From Agelaius tricolor (Eukaryota; Chordata; Aves; Passeriformes; Icteridae): 64,000 nucleotides of DNA. Location: assembly GCA_023055355.1 (NCBI GenBank), contig JALJCS010000001.1, forward strand, positions 77,850,881-77,914,880, written 5' to 3'. This document shows positions 1 to 14,600 of the stretch, piece after piece (the first letter of the stretch is position 1; the number at the start of each line of letters is the position of its first letter). Under the pieces are notes generated by a model. The model saw nothing but the letters and a program-made list of their open reading frames with translations. It did not search any database and had not been told where the DNA came from. A program made the translations under genes and the position numbers.

Positions 1-471
1 TCCATGTAGTCATTTGGAAGTACTTCACCACATATGTTCTGATATTTAGCATGCTTTTATCCCACCTTTCAGAAATCCAAAATAGAAAAAAAGAAGGATA
101 TAGGATAGTACTTTTCATATTAAAAATACCTTTAATTAATATCTGCATGCAGGTACTTCAGGCTGTGAACAAGTCATGAATATAGCTTATGTTTTAGGGA
201 CAGTCACAGCTGGCTAGTTGACAGACTGTCAGAGAAAGAGTTCTCTGCAATAAGAACCTTTAAATATAATCTCAGATTTTCAGCTGATGTCTGCATAAAG
301 CTTTCAAAGAGCATATTTAAATATTTTCAGTTTTCCATATGTGTAGCTACTCATAGCTACAATTCCAATAGAAATTTGCTACTAAATGGAATTGATATAC
401 CAAATAAGAGTGGTTGTATAAGATCAGGTTTTGGACACAAAGCTGATGCTTTATATCTGTGAAATTTGTAC

Positions 472-536
472 CTGCATTCATAAAAATAGCTTTTGTTACT
501 GCAGATTTTGTCACTGCATTCATAAAAATAGCTTTT
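472..536 (+). repeat. 23-bp direct repeat, 42-bp period
   Basis: The 23-bp word starting CTGCATTCATAAAAATAG occurs at 472-494 and again, identical, at 514-536. It is a local tandem duplication whose second copy is truncated. Confidence 0.85.
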
Positions 537-1611
537 AATCATCTTTTAATGTTTCAATTAGACTTGCCTGCTTTGTATCTATTGTTACTAAACTTATCTG
601 TCTAGTGTGTCAGTTGGTTACATCTTAATGACTACCTACAGAAACTTCAGTACAAGTAGTCTTCTCTTATTACAGATACTTTGATTACAGCAGGATAACT
701 TACATTTTCACCCAAGAGTTTATAGATGCTGTCTCTTGTAAAATAAAGTAAATAGGAAGAGAAAGTTCCTTACAGTAAGTAGAGGTAAAAACACAATATG
801 AAAGGGTTAGAAGTGGCACTTCCATATTGGGCAGTTGCAAAGATCCAGTTAATTACTTGTTCAGCTTGCAGCTTCCTTGCTTTAATCTTCTCAGTGGAGT
901 CTTAATCTGCATTTTGTAATGGAAAAGATGCACAAATTCAATGTAATTGTGTAGCATATTTATTCTTATTTTTTAATTTAAGTGCCTCATGTTTTTTAAT
1001 CTTTTATGAAGTGCTGTTTGAAGGAACAACACCTGGAAAAGATTACATCTTATTTACAAAACAGCTTTGCAATTTGCTAAAACTAGCTAACCGGTAGTAG
1101 TCTGCTTTATCTTCTGTATTTAGTGTATATCTTTAGAAGCTGTTGTTTATTGAGTTTGCACCACTCTTGGGTAAGCAACACCAAAATACATCCAAAGTGT
1201 GCCTGTGCTCACCTTCAGTTAGGTTTCCTTTGACAGCTCTTGGACTGAGACCAACAGGCAGGCAGGGCTGGGCATGAAAATGGGTGTGTAAAAGAAAGCT
1301 AAAAGATTCTTTGCAAGGTAATGGACATTTTTTCAGCTTTTCATTTTGCAACAGCTGCTTGCTTTTGTCATTACTTTGACAATTAATAAATTACTTGTAC
1401 TGTTCTTCATTTATATGGTATAATTTCCCTAAACCACCACTGCCTTAGGCTGCTGCTGCATGCCACTCTTAGACAGAAGGGGAGGATTGTGGTATAGCTT
1501 CTAAAGTTCCAGGAGGAAAGGATCCCACTAGTTCCAGGAGCCACTCCTATTTTGTATGATTGACTGGATTATTTTGCAACTAAAGCATTCATACCATCTT
1601 CCTCTTTCAGT

Positions 1612-1700
1612 GAATCACAGAATAGCTGAGCTTGGAAGGGGCCTCTGGAGGTCATCTTGCCCAACCTCCCTGCTCAGGCAGAGCCTCCTCAAGGATTCAC
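1612..1700 (-). mobile_element. CR1 LINE fragment, 3' end
   Basis: Begins with AATCACAGAATAGCTGAG, the reverse complement of the CR1 tail, followed by TTGGAAGGGGCCTCTGGAGG and the CCAACCTCCCTGCTCAGGCA box. Only the last ~80 bp of an element remain. Confidence 0.8.
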
Positions 1701-2539
1701 ATTAAGTACATTTTAAAGAAGTTGTTCATGACAGGCCTATGAGGAAGTAATTACACACAAATAGTGTTTTTCTTGGAATTATTCTGAAAAGATTGAACCC
1801 AACCAAACTGAAACCAAAACCCAAAAATCCCAGCATCAGCCTTAACAGTATTGCCTTTATGCCAGCCTAGAAACAAGAACCATTCATCTCTGTTTGAACC
1901 AAACTATACTGGATTAGTAAAGATTAGTATGAAGTTAACTTTAAGCTTTCATATTTTACCATAATCTCCACCTCTTGTTTTGTCAAAGGGTTGATGCACT
2001 AACAGAAAAGCAGTTTTTAATATTTTAGGAGAGAATGAGCTGGACATCTTCCCACCTTTTAGTCTACAAATACTGGGAGTGTTTTTGTCTGTGAACTAGT
2101 AGGAAGAGGTTTGAGGATTTATATACCAGTTGTGCTAAAATACTGTAGGTGTTGCAACTAAATCAAATAAATGCTAACTGTGATGAGTTACATCCTTCAT
2201 CACTTTGTAATTGAAATGGAATGAAAACTGAGATTTTTGCTTTAGCACAAATTGCCATTGAGAAATTGCCATTGAGAACCAGTGCTTGTGGAGTAGGTTC
2301 CTGTCTTTGAATTATCTTTGTAGGTTTTTTTCTTCTTTTTTTTTCCCCCAAATGGAGCATCGAGTATAAGTAAATGCAGAAGGACACGCTTAATGTATTT
2401 TTATTAAAATTTTTTCTATGCTCTTGCTTTATGAAAAAGACATAGTAAGTTTTCTAACATAAGCATATATTTTCATATCATGTCTCATAGGGCTTAACAT
2501 AACTTTTCCTTATTTTCTCTCATGCCTGTCCTCTACCAG

Positions 2540-2650
2540 GACACTTGAAGAAAATGTCTATAAAATTGCTGTTTCTTTGGCTCAGCGATACAATGTTCCA
2601 CTTTGGGAAGTTTACATGACCCATCTGGAATTTTTATTCACTGACAGTGG
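2540..2650 (+). CDS. NBAS: NBAS exon A (likely human exon 42 equivalent)
   Basis: A 111-bp exon preceded by a pyrimidine-rich acceptor ending CTCTACCAG and followed by the strong donor GTAAGT. The first base finishes a codon from an upstream exon; codons 2541-2648 encode [15 protein letters not shown] onward to FLFTDS, and the last two bases (GG) join exon B to make Gly. The [20 protein letters not shown] stretch is typical of NBAS. Window residues 1-36, numbering from the Thr at 2541. Confidence 0.93.
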
Positions 2651-5600
2651 GTAAGTTGTCTCCTCTGCAGATGCACATACAATTCCGTTACACAGAAATA
2701 AATGCTAAAGTATGACAGAATTTAATTATATTGGGAGTGGAGTTTGGGTTGTGTGTTCATTTGTCTTGTGGTGGGATAGTATGGGAATATTTGTCTTTTC
2801 CACGTAATGCTTCTGCAGCCAGCTGTGAAAACTGCTGTTGCAGGCAAGGTTAAAAGTCCATGTGTGTCTTACTGTTCTTCAGAGTATTCCAGGACTTTGT
2901 TTCAGTGTTCAAGTTTCCATAATTTTGAATGTTTAGGTCTCTCTTGCAGTAGCAACTTATCCTGTAGTTACTCTGACAGTCCCTGTAATACATCCTGAAA
3001 CCTGATAGTTTCTCTTTTACTCTTTTTTTGCTCTTTTTTGACCTCTATTCTACATAATAGAGGAAATAAATATATCCCTATTCACATTGTGCATCTGTTC
3101 ATATTAGTTTCATTTTTTGATAGAAGTAGGCTTTTTCTTTTAACAATGTTTTACTGAAACTGTTCTAGCCTAAAAGATTATGGCAGACCAAACGTGGCAC
3201 TGGTGTGGCATAAGGGGAGGGATGCTTATAATGTCTATTCCACAGTGGCTTTAGGACCTATATTTTTAAATTTATGTATTTATTTATTTTAACCTCTTAC
3301 ATCATGTCAGGCAGTTTTTACTACTGAAAGAGGAATAAACCCATTTGATGGAAGACCAAGCTACTTGCCTGAATAGCACATGCAGATGACAGTGATGTAG
3401 AACTCCCTGTGTAATGCAGCAGCTCTTACCTACTGTTCTGACAGATATGATGAAATTAATTTGGTTTGTTTCAAGTGTTACATTCTTATAGCACCTTTAG
3501 CTTGCAGCAGTGTTGGTACGTCTCTTAACATTAATTATTAATTAAAAAAAGCATTGAAACATTTTTTAAAATGTGAGGCATAAAAAACAAAGCCTAGTGA
3601 ATTGTCTGGAGAAGATGAAATAATGTTCTGAGACTTTTCTTCACTTCCTCCGAAAAACATAGAAGTCGTACCCTCTAAATTTTGATGCTGCTGAATTATT
3701 TACTGCTTTAAACAAAACAGCCAGGATATAAACATGGCAGCACTGGGCTGAGTGTGAAAGAGCCAGCTGCCTTCTCTGGGACTCAAATATTACCAACTGT
3801 TTTGCAACAGTTTTCTATTGTTTTCTTTGTTCTTCTCCTCCTTGATTTAGTATTCATAGAATTCTGAAATCACAGAAGTACACAGTAACCATATTTTCTC
3901 CAGTGAAATTCGAAGAAAGTCTTAAAAGTTGATGTATAATAGCATAATATGCTGCTGAGCATATTTTTGTATCATAATCTCATTTTAAAACTGATTGACA
4001 GTGAATGACCATTACAGTATATTTGAGTCTTGAGATTATGGCATTAATAATAGATGTTTCATTATGCATTCATTCTGAACTGAAATTAAGTTTATTCTAA
4101 GACTTAATCTCTTTAACCAAATATACAGTATTTCTGTAAGCCACTTTATATAGGGAGAAGCTCAAAAGAGCTTCATAGTTTGAATTAACATAGTTTGTAT
4201 TAACTGTTCTTTTGATTATTTGGTGACAAAGAATTATGACTTTTTTGTGAAATATGAGTCTGAAAATTGTTCAGAATGACATTTTATAAAAATCAAGAAG
4301 AAATTTAGTTATTTCTTTTGAGGAATCTGATCACATTTGATTATCAAAACTCTATAAAATGGAATTTATGATTTCAGCAACACAAACTTTTGCCTATCAC
4401 AGAACCTCTTGTTCCAGAATCTTTCTGAACAACACCATAAACTCTTCCTATCTGCAATCAGCCCTGCCCTAAAAACACTGCAAACATCTGCCAATCCTCA
4501 TAAAATTTAATGCTCAACTAGCTTTTACTTTGAACTTTGGGTATGAACACAAAAAATTAGTCATATCACAGTCTTGAAATACATCAGGTCGAAGTGTCTG
4601 CTTTCCCCAATATGAAGAGTGGATGGTACTTTATTAATATCATACTTGTTTTCATTAATATTGTAGAAAAAATAACAAATCAGAAGAATCTGTAGAATTA
4701 AAAGAATGCTTGCAACGTTAACCATCTTGGGATAGGTCCCAGATGTAAAAATAACTAAAAAATATCTTATTCTCCCTAAGAAATCAGTTAATTTTTAAAC
4801 TGAGAAGGTTGTATTTGTGGTGTTTGCTATAACAAAATCATCTTTAAGAATGAAACAAAGACATTTTACTTTGATATTAAAGAGAAACACTAACTTACAG
4901 CATGTGTATTTCAGGAGGGAAATGATGAAATTCTAATTTAATCAGTTTTAAAGTAGATTTTCCTCAGATTTAGGTAAAACTTTGAGTTGAGAAAGATAAA
5001 CTTAAGATGATATGCACCCATATGCACCCATTTTTCTCCCAGCTGAGGGAAAAAAGAGTGATTATCTTTTATGTAGTCAGCTGGAGGTGTCTGAATTCCT
5101 ACTGTGAAAAAGCTAATGTATTCTTTTCAAAAGATTCAGGAAAGAATTTCCTGAAGCAGTGAGACTGACTGAGGTCAACCCAAGGCTTAGTGATACTTTC
5201 ATAAGCTTTTGTGGATGACAGTTTGAGAAGCAACTTGTTAAATTGTCAAAGTCTTGGTAAACTGTCCTAAACATGAATAATAGTGCCAAGCAGATTAATT
5301 GCTGGGCAAGAGCCAATTTTCAGTGATAATATCTCTCAAGAGGTGCACAGGTACTCATCAGCTACGGAAAACAGAATGTAATGGCTTGGGAAAGCTTCTA
5401 ACTGGGCAGTAGGATCTTTGAACGTCATTCAGCCGCACGTGGCTGGTTAGTTTGTTTAATAAAGTCTTTCTTCACACATGTCCTGGATGTATTCTACCTT
5501 TTACATATAGCTATACTCACAGATGTGAAGTCCTGCTTTGAATTCCACTTCAGTATTCATAACCCTTAATCTGTATGTCCAAGGTAACAGTTAACAGGAT

Positions 5601-8600
5601 CGGGGGGAAATACAAGAGTTGCTTAGCTTTTGTTTATAGAGTGTACAATTATCTAAGTGTTTGTGAGTGAGACCCTAAAGAGAGGGAAGGATTGTCCTGT
5701 CTCCCAGGTGTGCAGCTGTAAGAGTCTTTCATGGCACATTCAGGCCTTTAAGCAAAAGTCATTTCTAAACACAGGTTATCGACACTGCAAATAGAAGAAA
5801 GAGCACAAAGTCTTGGTCTGTTTGAGACTTTGAAAAGCAGTCCTGAAACCTTCCATGAACACATGGCTAAATATGTTTACCCAAGTATTGAAGGCCAAGA
5901 TCACCAGCGGTTGCTTTACTATTTTACACTCCTGGAAAACTGTGGCTGCTCAGAAGTGGTGGACCATGCTCTTAAACCTGAAACTCACATCCGACTCCTG
6001 AAAAAATTCAAAGCGGTTGCACCAGGTAAGAGAATACCTGTTTGTTTTCTTCATAACTGTATTTATTACTTTATTATGTAAGTATTGGCATGATTATGCT
6101 CAGCTAGTTTGTTTTCCTGGTAATTGCTTCTTTTCTGTGAGCAAAGGAGATGAATACAATTAATATAGTCACAAATTCTTTCTCTTTGTTTTACTGGAAA
6201 TTTATTTGATCACAGCAAGAAAAAACAAGATAAGAGCAGGTTCTGTTACTGATGCAATTTAAAATTATTGGTGGTATTTCATAGTGAAACTTTAAATGAA
6301 AAATATCAAGTTCCTAGAGTATAATTTTTAACACTACAAGTTTAACATGAATATTCTCAATGTGCTTAAGAAAGTTTACCTTTCGAGAGCCTGAATTACA
6401 GAATATATTAGGGACTTTATGCATTTTGTGTTTGTTTGTCTGAAAGAGGATAATTTTTTGTTATGTTTTACCCTTGATATTATCTTTTCCTTTCCCAGAA
6501 TTACAGCATTGTTTGTAGCCCTTCATTTTCAGACAATTACTGTAAAATACACTGCTCCTAAGCATTCTGGAACTTGAAATAGTACTTTCAATTTGCTTGT
6601 TAGTTGGATACTTTCTTGAATTTTAGTTTTACAACTCCAAATCCAGTTTCAGAATGAAAAATACACACTGTATAGCATTACCTCCTGTGAGGATGAATTA
6701 ACTGATCAGTATTGGAACCTAATTTGTATTGGACACTAACTGTGCTGCAAAGTTTGAAGAGATGGTGCCTATGAATTCATGTATTGCAGGAAGAAAAAAG
6801 TCAATTTTTTTGGAGATGAGGGATAACCCTCAGTTCTTATTGATCTTATTCGACAGTCAAGTTCTGTGATGCTTGCCAAAGAAAATTCTGCCATGAATTA
6901 TTGTTTCATTCATTTATTTAAGCAATTTATTAAAAAAAAAAGTCCTGGGAAAATATGTCAGACATAAGTTCGTCAGTTTGCATGGTAAAAAATTAAATCT
7001 TTGTACTACATGCCTAATCAAAATTCTCAGTGTTCAGCATAGTTTAGAGATAGGAGTGAAGGAACAACAGCTAAGTGTTTACAGAGGTTGCAGGCCCAAA
7101 GTGTATGAATAAGAACATGGCAATAGAAGTCAGTTACTTTAGAAATTATAGGCAAAGAAAACAAAATAGTATCGTTTCTAGAAATACTTCTGTTGTTGGT
7201 AAATTAATTGCAAGGATGTTCTTCCTCTGGGAAGCAGAGTAGTAGCATGACTCTTGATTATATAAATATTGATGTAAATGGATCTACGTGTCCTATCTCT
7301 AGCTGACCTTATTTAGTTTACTTGTAGTTAGTGCCTTGCAGTTTTTCCTAAGTGGTAAGTTGTTACATGATCAGAATACATATTTTAAAATAACGAAGAC
7401 TCATGCTTTGACTTGCATGAGGTTTTCTGGGATTTACATTTAAGTTCTAGCATGATTCTATATATTATATATTTGTTCTTGCTTCTTTGAGAATCTGCAT
7501 TTTTCGGGTTATGTCATAGAATCACAGAACAATTGGGGTAGGAAGGGACCTTAGAGATCAGCCAATTCTATATCCCCTGCCATGGGCAGGGACACCTTCC
7601 ACTAAACCAGGTTGCTTAGTGCCCCACCCAACCTGGCCTTGGACACTTCCAGGGATGGAGCATCCACAGCTTCTCTGAGCAGCCTGTTCCAGTGACTCAC
7701 CACCCTCACAGCAAAGAATTTCTTCCATGTATCTAATCTGAATCTACCCTCTTTCAGTTGGAACCCATTCCCCCTTGCTGGAGTGATACATAATGTTAAA
7801 ATATGTTCCATGGATTGAGAAATTTCACATGCACCAGGACATCATAAAATCTAAGTCTGTCAGTATTTATGTTTGTCAAAGGGGATAGGCTAGAGTCTTT
7901 TTAGTTCTGCAGATGCTAGTGTATTCATTATTTCACATGTAATTTTGGAGTGTGAGTAGATTTATTTATTAATAACTTTTACCTCTTTCTCCTTCTGTCA
8001 CTAGGTCTTAATTACAAAAAACTAACAGATGAAAATGAAAACCCTCTGGAAACATTGGAGCCCATCCTTACAAGTCAAAATATCTTATCTATTTCCAAAC
8101 TGGCTCCCAAAATTCCTAAAAAAGATGGCAGCATGCTGTCACCAAGTTCTGTTTATACTGTGTGGTTGCAAAAACTTTTTTGGAATGGCGATCACAATCT
8201 CATTAAAAAAATACCAGAAACCATGGATGAGTGGCTACATGCATATGATATGTGTTCCAAATACTTTGATAGACTTGATCCAGATGATATTGCTACTTTC
8301 ATTGATGAAATTACTTTTTCTTCCAAAGCTGTCACAAAGGTAAGGAGATATTTTTAAAGAATTTTAGTCCTCAGGTGAAGCATATAATATATGAGTTCAA
8401 TACAGCATCAAGAAGAAAGTCCCAGGAGATGTTACAGTTTTCATTTTGCAGTATTTAAAGATAAATTTGTAAACTTTTCCCTGACTACCTTTTATTTTTA
8501 TGACAGCCAGTAGGAAAAGAAAGGATTTTTATTCACTTAGGGGAGTTAGATCTGTGGATGTGAGAGTTTTGATGGAACCCCAAAGTCCCTGTGTGCTCAT

Positions 8601-11600
8601 TCAACTGAGAATAAGATATTGTGTACTTCTTAGAGTGGTTTGGGTTGGAAGAGACCTTAAAGACCATCAAGTTCCATCCTCCCTGCCATGGAGGATTTCT
8701 GCATTTCTTCCATCTATCCAATATAATATAAACCTGCCCCTTTTCATTAAAGCCATCCCCCTTGTCCCATCACTACAGGCCCTTTGGAAAGCTCTCCTGC
8801 AGCCTCCTTTAGGTGTTGAGGGCTGCTCTAACGTCTTCCCAGAGCCTTCTCCTCTCCTTACTGAACAGCCCAGCTTCTCAGCCTGTCCTCATAGGAGAGT
8901 TGTTCCATCCCTCTGCACATCTTTGTGGCCTCCTCTGGGCTCAGACAGTCCCACTGTCCCTGTGTTTGACATACATGTTAAACAGTGCCAGTCCCAATAC
9001 CAGCCCCTGAGGGGTGATACTTGTCAGTGCTTTCCATTTGGACATTGAGTCCTTAGTGCAATTCCTTGTATGCAGCCAACCCAGCCAGTTCTTTGTCCAC
9101 CGAGTGGTCCATCTGTCACATTCATCTCTCCAGTCTGTGTATCATACCCAACAGTGTCAAATGCTTTGCACCAGTCCAGGTAAATGACACCAGTTACAGC
9201 TCCTCTTTCTTCATCCACCAGTTCTGTAACCCTGTCAGAAAAGACCACCAGATTTGTCAGGCATGATATGCCCTTAGTGAAGCTGTGATGGCTGTCACCA
9301 GCCACCTCTGCTTTTCTGTGCCTTACCATAGTTTCCAGGAGGATCTGCACCATCATCTTGCCAGTCACCAAGATGAAACTAACCAACCTGCAGTTCCTTA
9401 GGTCATCCTTTTTTAAAAATGAGGACTATTATTTCCCCTTCTAGAGTCAGTGGGAATTTCTCCAGACTGCCACAACTTCTCAAATGGATGGATAGTGGCT
9501 TAGCAAATTCATGCACCAATTCCCTCACAACCCACAGAAGCATCTCATAAGGACTCAGGACTTGTGCGCCTTCAGGTTCCTTAGATGGTCTTGAGCATGA
9601 GCTTTTTAAGAATAAGCAGGGGCTTATTCTTCACTCTGCCAGTCCCTTCATTTGCTTTCTGCAGCTTGGGTAGCATGGCTGGAGCACTTGCCAGTGAAGA
9701 CTGATGCAAAACTGTTATTGAGTCACTATGTTTTCTCCATGTCTCAGGTAACCCCACTTCTTATTTCCTTCCAGAGAGGACCCACATTTTCCCTAGTCTT
9801 TCTTCTCTCACCAATTTATCTACAGAAGCTTTTCTTGCAGCTCTTGGTGTTCCTGGCAAGATTTAGTTTGAGCAATGCTTTAGCTTTCCTAACCTGATCG
9901 CTGACTGCTGGGACAGTTCCTCTGTATGCCTCCCAGGGTACCTGTCCTTGTTTCCATCCTCTCTAGGCTTTCTTTTTGATGTTCTATGTTTCTCCAAAAG
10001 TTCCTTTTGCATCCCTAGAGGTCTCCTAGCTTTTTTGCCTGACTACTACTTCTTTGGGATACATTGTTCTGCGCTTAAAGGAGGCTATCCTTCAATATCA
10101 GCCAACCTTTTTGGGTCCCTCTTTGCTTTATCCCATGGCAAATCCCTGAAGTCCAGAGCAGTGAACTTTCTGTGCACCCTCCTCATTGCACTAAGTCCTC
10201 CAGTCCTTCCTTGTTGGTGAAAACAAGTTCCAGCATAGCACTTCTCCTAGTTGGTTCCTGTATGACTTGGAGAAGGACATTGTCATTAGTGCATTCCAGA
10301 AGCCTCCTGGATTGCCTGTGCCCTGTTGCATTCTCATTCCACCAGACACTGGTGTGGTTGTATTTATTTACTTGTGTTCATCCTAAAATTCATTGTGCCA
10401 CGGGCTTGTGCTTAGTACCAGGCTTTTGCATTCAGAATAAGATGTTCCACAGAGAAAGTATTCTGGCCCAATGCATGTGGTTTCTAAGCATTGTAATAAT
10501 GTAAATTATAAACTGTTGTAATCTCATCTGGCTGAAAGCCTGGTTTTGAAGGAATGCACTTCCATGTGTGTAACAGATATTACCAGATGTGGAGTTTATT
10601 TTTGCTCAGTGAAACCTACTTGCAAGGCTATTTCTAGCATATAGATTTACCCATGCTTTCTTACATATCTTTACTGTGAAGCACAAAAGAGAAATGAGAT
10701 TTCTTAGATTTGACTTTATTAAAAGATCTAGAGATGTCTTCCCTAACTTTAACTGAAATGAAAAGGCGATAGTGTCCAGGGGTTTTTTTGTGTCTATCTT
10801 CTTTATTTTGGTTTGTGACAGTTTTACTGAGGTATTTATACACCATGTTTAATGAGGTGAATTTCAGTTTGTTCTGTCTTTAAATACTGTTTTAATGTTC
10901 CTACAATATTAGTATAGGTTTATTAAAACCCATCTAACCTCTGTCTATATCAGAATTTGGTGAAAAAAATTGCTAGCTGGGTTAATAAGAAACTTTGTCA
11001 GGACAGAATTTATGCTGTGATCTGACTGTCAGGGTAGACCAGCATGTTTTCTCTAGTTCCATCAGCTGTCTCTGAAGCCTTTTTAGCAGAACTGTTGTCT
11101 TGGCTTAGGTGTTTTGATCCCTTTGATCTCATAAAGGTACTTTTTCATTCTTATGAGCAATGATTCAGACTTCTCCTGAGATCTTAATTGCCAGACTTGA
11201 CCCTGAACTGAGGTAGCAAGGGCATGGCTTGTCTAATGAGAAGGAAGTACTGTCTTTACATATGGTCATTGCAACAGACTACTTGAAACTCTTGCTGTTA
11301 ATGTTTCTTGAGTATTTCAAGGTTATTTCTTCTTTATTCCAGATGAATGGTACAGGGAGAGAGTGGATATCCCCCACTATGTGTCTGTTTTGAAACACCT
11401 TGATTATTTTCCGTTGTTTCTGTTCAGGATTCTAATACATTTTCTCTACCCTCTTGAGAGTAGAGAGAAGGAATCGCATGAAAGAAACACTAAAGGCAAG
11501 ATGATCGTGGTTTGTGGTCAGGCAGAATTTTGTAGTAGAGACCTGTTAGCTTTTTGGCCATGAAAGATGCTCAAGAAGTGCTTGAAACAGTTGGTCAAAT

Positions 11601-14600
11601 CACATAATGTGCCATGCACTGGGTTTGGGATTTACAGCTTGCAACTAGTTTTGCCTCAGGATCCTGTTCAGTTCTCAAGTAGAATTGTACAATGAGAAAT
11701 TTTATCATTGTAGACCCTGGAAACTTATCTCTGAGGTCTCTTTCCTCTACCTTTCATCTGGAAAACACTTCATACATAAAAGCAGTCTTTTGCCTTGCAC
11801 CTGTTACTTAAATTTTATGTGTTTTGGGGCTGCCCTGGTCATGTGCTCACTCTTTTAATCTCTAATTCAGCACTTTCTTCCCAGTCTAGTTTTGTGACCA
11901 AATACTTTGCTATATCAGTTTCCTATTCCCACAATAGATGCATATTTAAGTATTTCATGGAAGTGCTGATACTCAGTGAAAATGCAAAAAACCATGGTCA
12001 TTATAGTGAAATAATCTGTACTGTCACTGAGACATCTGAGCTTTCTCTCATGAAGGAAATTTTGAGAGGAAGCTTACAGTGAGAGTGAAGTGGGTTTTTT
12101 AGGAGTGCTGAGAAGTGAACTGGCAAAAAAACCCAAAAAAAACCAAATGTTGGATACCCTCACAGCTCTCTTCACTCCTTCAAAATGTCAGAAGGGGAAG
12201 GTGGGAAAGAAGAGAGAGAGAATGTTCCAGGGAGAGGCTGAGATGCACTCCACTGGTATTCTTGTGGAACAGTATCTCCATGGAAAAACTCTTTCGGTTA
12301 GAAACAATTGAGAAATGTCTCAAGTGCTGAGGTAATGGGACCTTGGTTACATAGCACTGTAGGTTACATGAGCTCAGCTTCAGAGGTAGCATTGCTGTTG
12401 TCACCATGTGGGAACTTAGGAAACAGACATCAAAATATCTCTGCTGTTCCAGTATTTCAGTAGAAGTAAGGAGAAGCAGTGGTGGAGCAGCAAAGCAATA
12501 GGCAGCTGCTTCTGCTTGTGTGTCACTTGGATATGGCAGAAAACCTGGGAGCAGAATGTGTAATTATGCAAAAGGGAATGAAACCACAGGGGTTTAGTGG
12601 TGGCTGCTGCAACTTCTTGTTCTTCCTGACAAAGACAGGAGTGTGATGAGCTTTGACAGGGGCCCTTTTATTCACCTGTCCCTTTCCACAGACACTATGT
12701 TTTAGCTTGCTCATTAATTGGGCCAGCAATGACTGAATGAGCAGTGTTTGACTGGGTAAAGGGATGGAGAGAATGTCTAAATTTGGAGAAATGGATGAGG
12801 AGTTTGCATTTATGAAAAGGCAACTAGCATAGTTATACTGACTGTAGTTCAGGATGTGACACGGTTTTAGGTACTTCTAGCTCTAAGAGGCCAGAGATTC
12901 TTCTCTCCCATGTTTCTTGCAATCAGTAGAAATGAGTTACCACCTGGAAGATGAGATTCAGTTCCCAGGCCTTAAGCATTCATTAAATGGTCACATTGTG
13001 TGGTGGGAACTGTGTGAGCAGCAATGCATCATAGTGGGACTTCAGTAAACCATAAACCTAAAGTAACATGGTTAATGTAGTTGAAGAAGGTACAGATTGA
13101 TGTAATATTTTTTGTGTTTGTGGTAAATGAAACAGGCAAGGACCTTAAGGCTTTGTCAGTGCCTTCCTCACGCATTGAAGGACTGATCTATTGATCCCTT
13201 GACCACAGAAGCTCACTGCTGCAAGCCCTTGAGAAGCTTCCTGCTTGTGGCATTTCTACTCAGATATGCTTTTAACTCTGTATAACTATTTAAGTCTTTC
13301 TGACTAAATAATAAATCATTCAGTCTCTGTAATGTTAAGAATAGGCTATTTGTGGGTATGGAACAGATTTCTTCCTAAATGGGAGATATTCCAAATATTC
13401 ATTGGAATGACTGCTTATATTTTTGTATGCATTTTGAATATGTCATCTTTTTTCCCAGCAGCTCTGTTTGCTTTTAAATAATACTGATGTCATGGTTTGT
13501 TAATTATAGCAATGATCATACCAACTTCTTACCATGATGATTTCCCATTTGTTCCTGTTTCTGTGATCTTTGTGGAGCATTTTAGATAGTTTTGGGATTT
13601 TTTTTGGAATTTCTTCATTGCCAGCATTTTGTTCATTGTGCTAGGGAGTTGGTTATGTCTTCAAAGAACCATCTGTTGTAGAGCTCATAGGTCATTGCCC
13701 TGATGGTTTTTTGATTAACAGTACTCTAGAAAAAAAGCCTAGCACAACATAAACACAACTGAAAACAATATTTTTAAATCACTGTGTTTTCTTTATTGAA
13801 CACACACTACAAATGGAGCTTGGCACAATATGTTGATTAGAAGAAGAAAAGGCTACAGCTTTAGATGGGAAAAGCAGAATAAAAAGCAGTGGTATCATCA
13901 GTCAGGTCTTCTGTAGAGAAAGAGAAGCTGAAGTTTTCCTTACATGGGTACTCTATTGCAGACTTCCATCAGACTACAGCTGATGATGTTTTTTGTTTAA
14001 CATTTCATCTTTTAAAACTTCTTTCCCAAATTCTGATTTAAAAGTTTTAAAATAACTTTTCTTGCAACTTAGTGATTTCAGTCGAAAGGTTGACTTATTT
14101 TCTCTGAGTCAGTAGTACTTTTTTGACCACATACCAGAGAGGTGTGCAATGAGAACCTGTTACAACTGAACATTAACCTGCATCATTTTCTTGACTTTAA
14201 AGGCACTAAATGCTGTTTAAAATAACTGTATAAAAAAGCTCAGTTAAAAGAAAAAAAAAAGCCCAGAGTATTGTTCACCATCTTTTGTCTGGCTGATTGA
14301 CTTAATGCTGTATAAAACACTAAGGAAAAAGACAGGGTATGACATTGCCTGAAGGTGTACAAGAAATGTTCTTACATAGCGTGACTGCATTCAGATGTTA
14401 CTTTTTGAATTACTTGTCTTCATTTTATCACTGTGCTCCAGTTCAGTTGGTTTGCCTTGCCTGACCTTGTTTTGTTCATGGATATTGACAGTACTTCTTT
14501 TTCTAGTATCAGTGCAAGGTACTTTCTTGTGCCTTTCATTTATATAGTTATTTTAATTAAATCTGCTTTGAGAGTGGAATAGGAAACTTCACTAATAGAA

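Larger units (their letters stand above)
1..2539 (+). other. NBAS: NBAS intron upstream of exon A (partial)
   Basis: AT-rich sequence ending in the exon A acceptor. It holds a 23-bp direct repeat near 472-536 and a CR1 fragment at 1612-1700. No further NBAS exon, RNA gene or credible reading frame was recognised; short open frames here lack family resemblance. Confidence 0.8.

Noticed and set aside
5012..5031. Tandem ATGCACCCAT pair
   Set aside because: Only two 10-bp units; a trivial local duplication.
8029..8343. A 104-residue + frame overlapping NBAS exon C
   Set aside because: It is a shifted reading of the exon; only the frame starting at 8005 joins exons B and D in phase and resembles NBAS.
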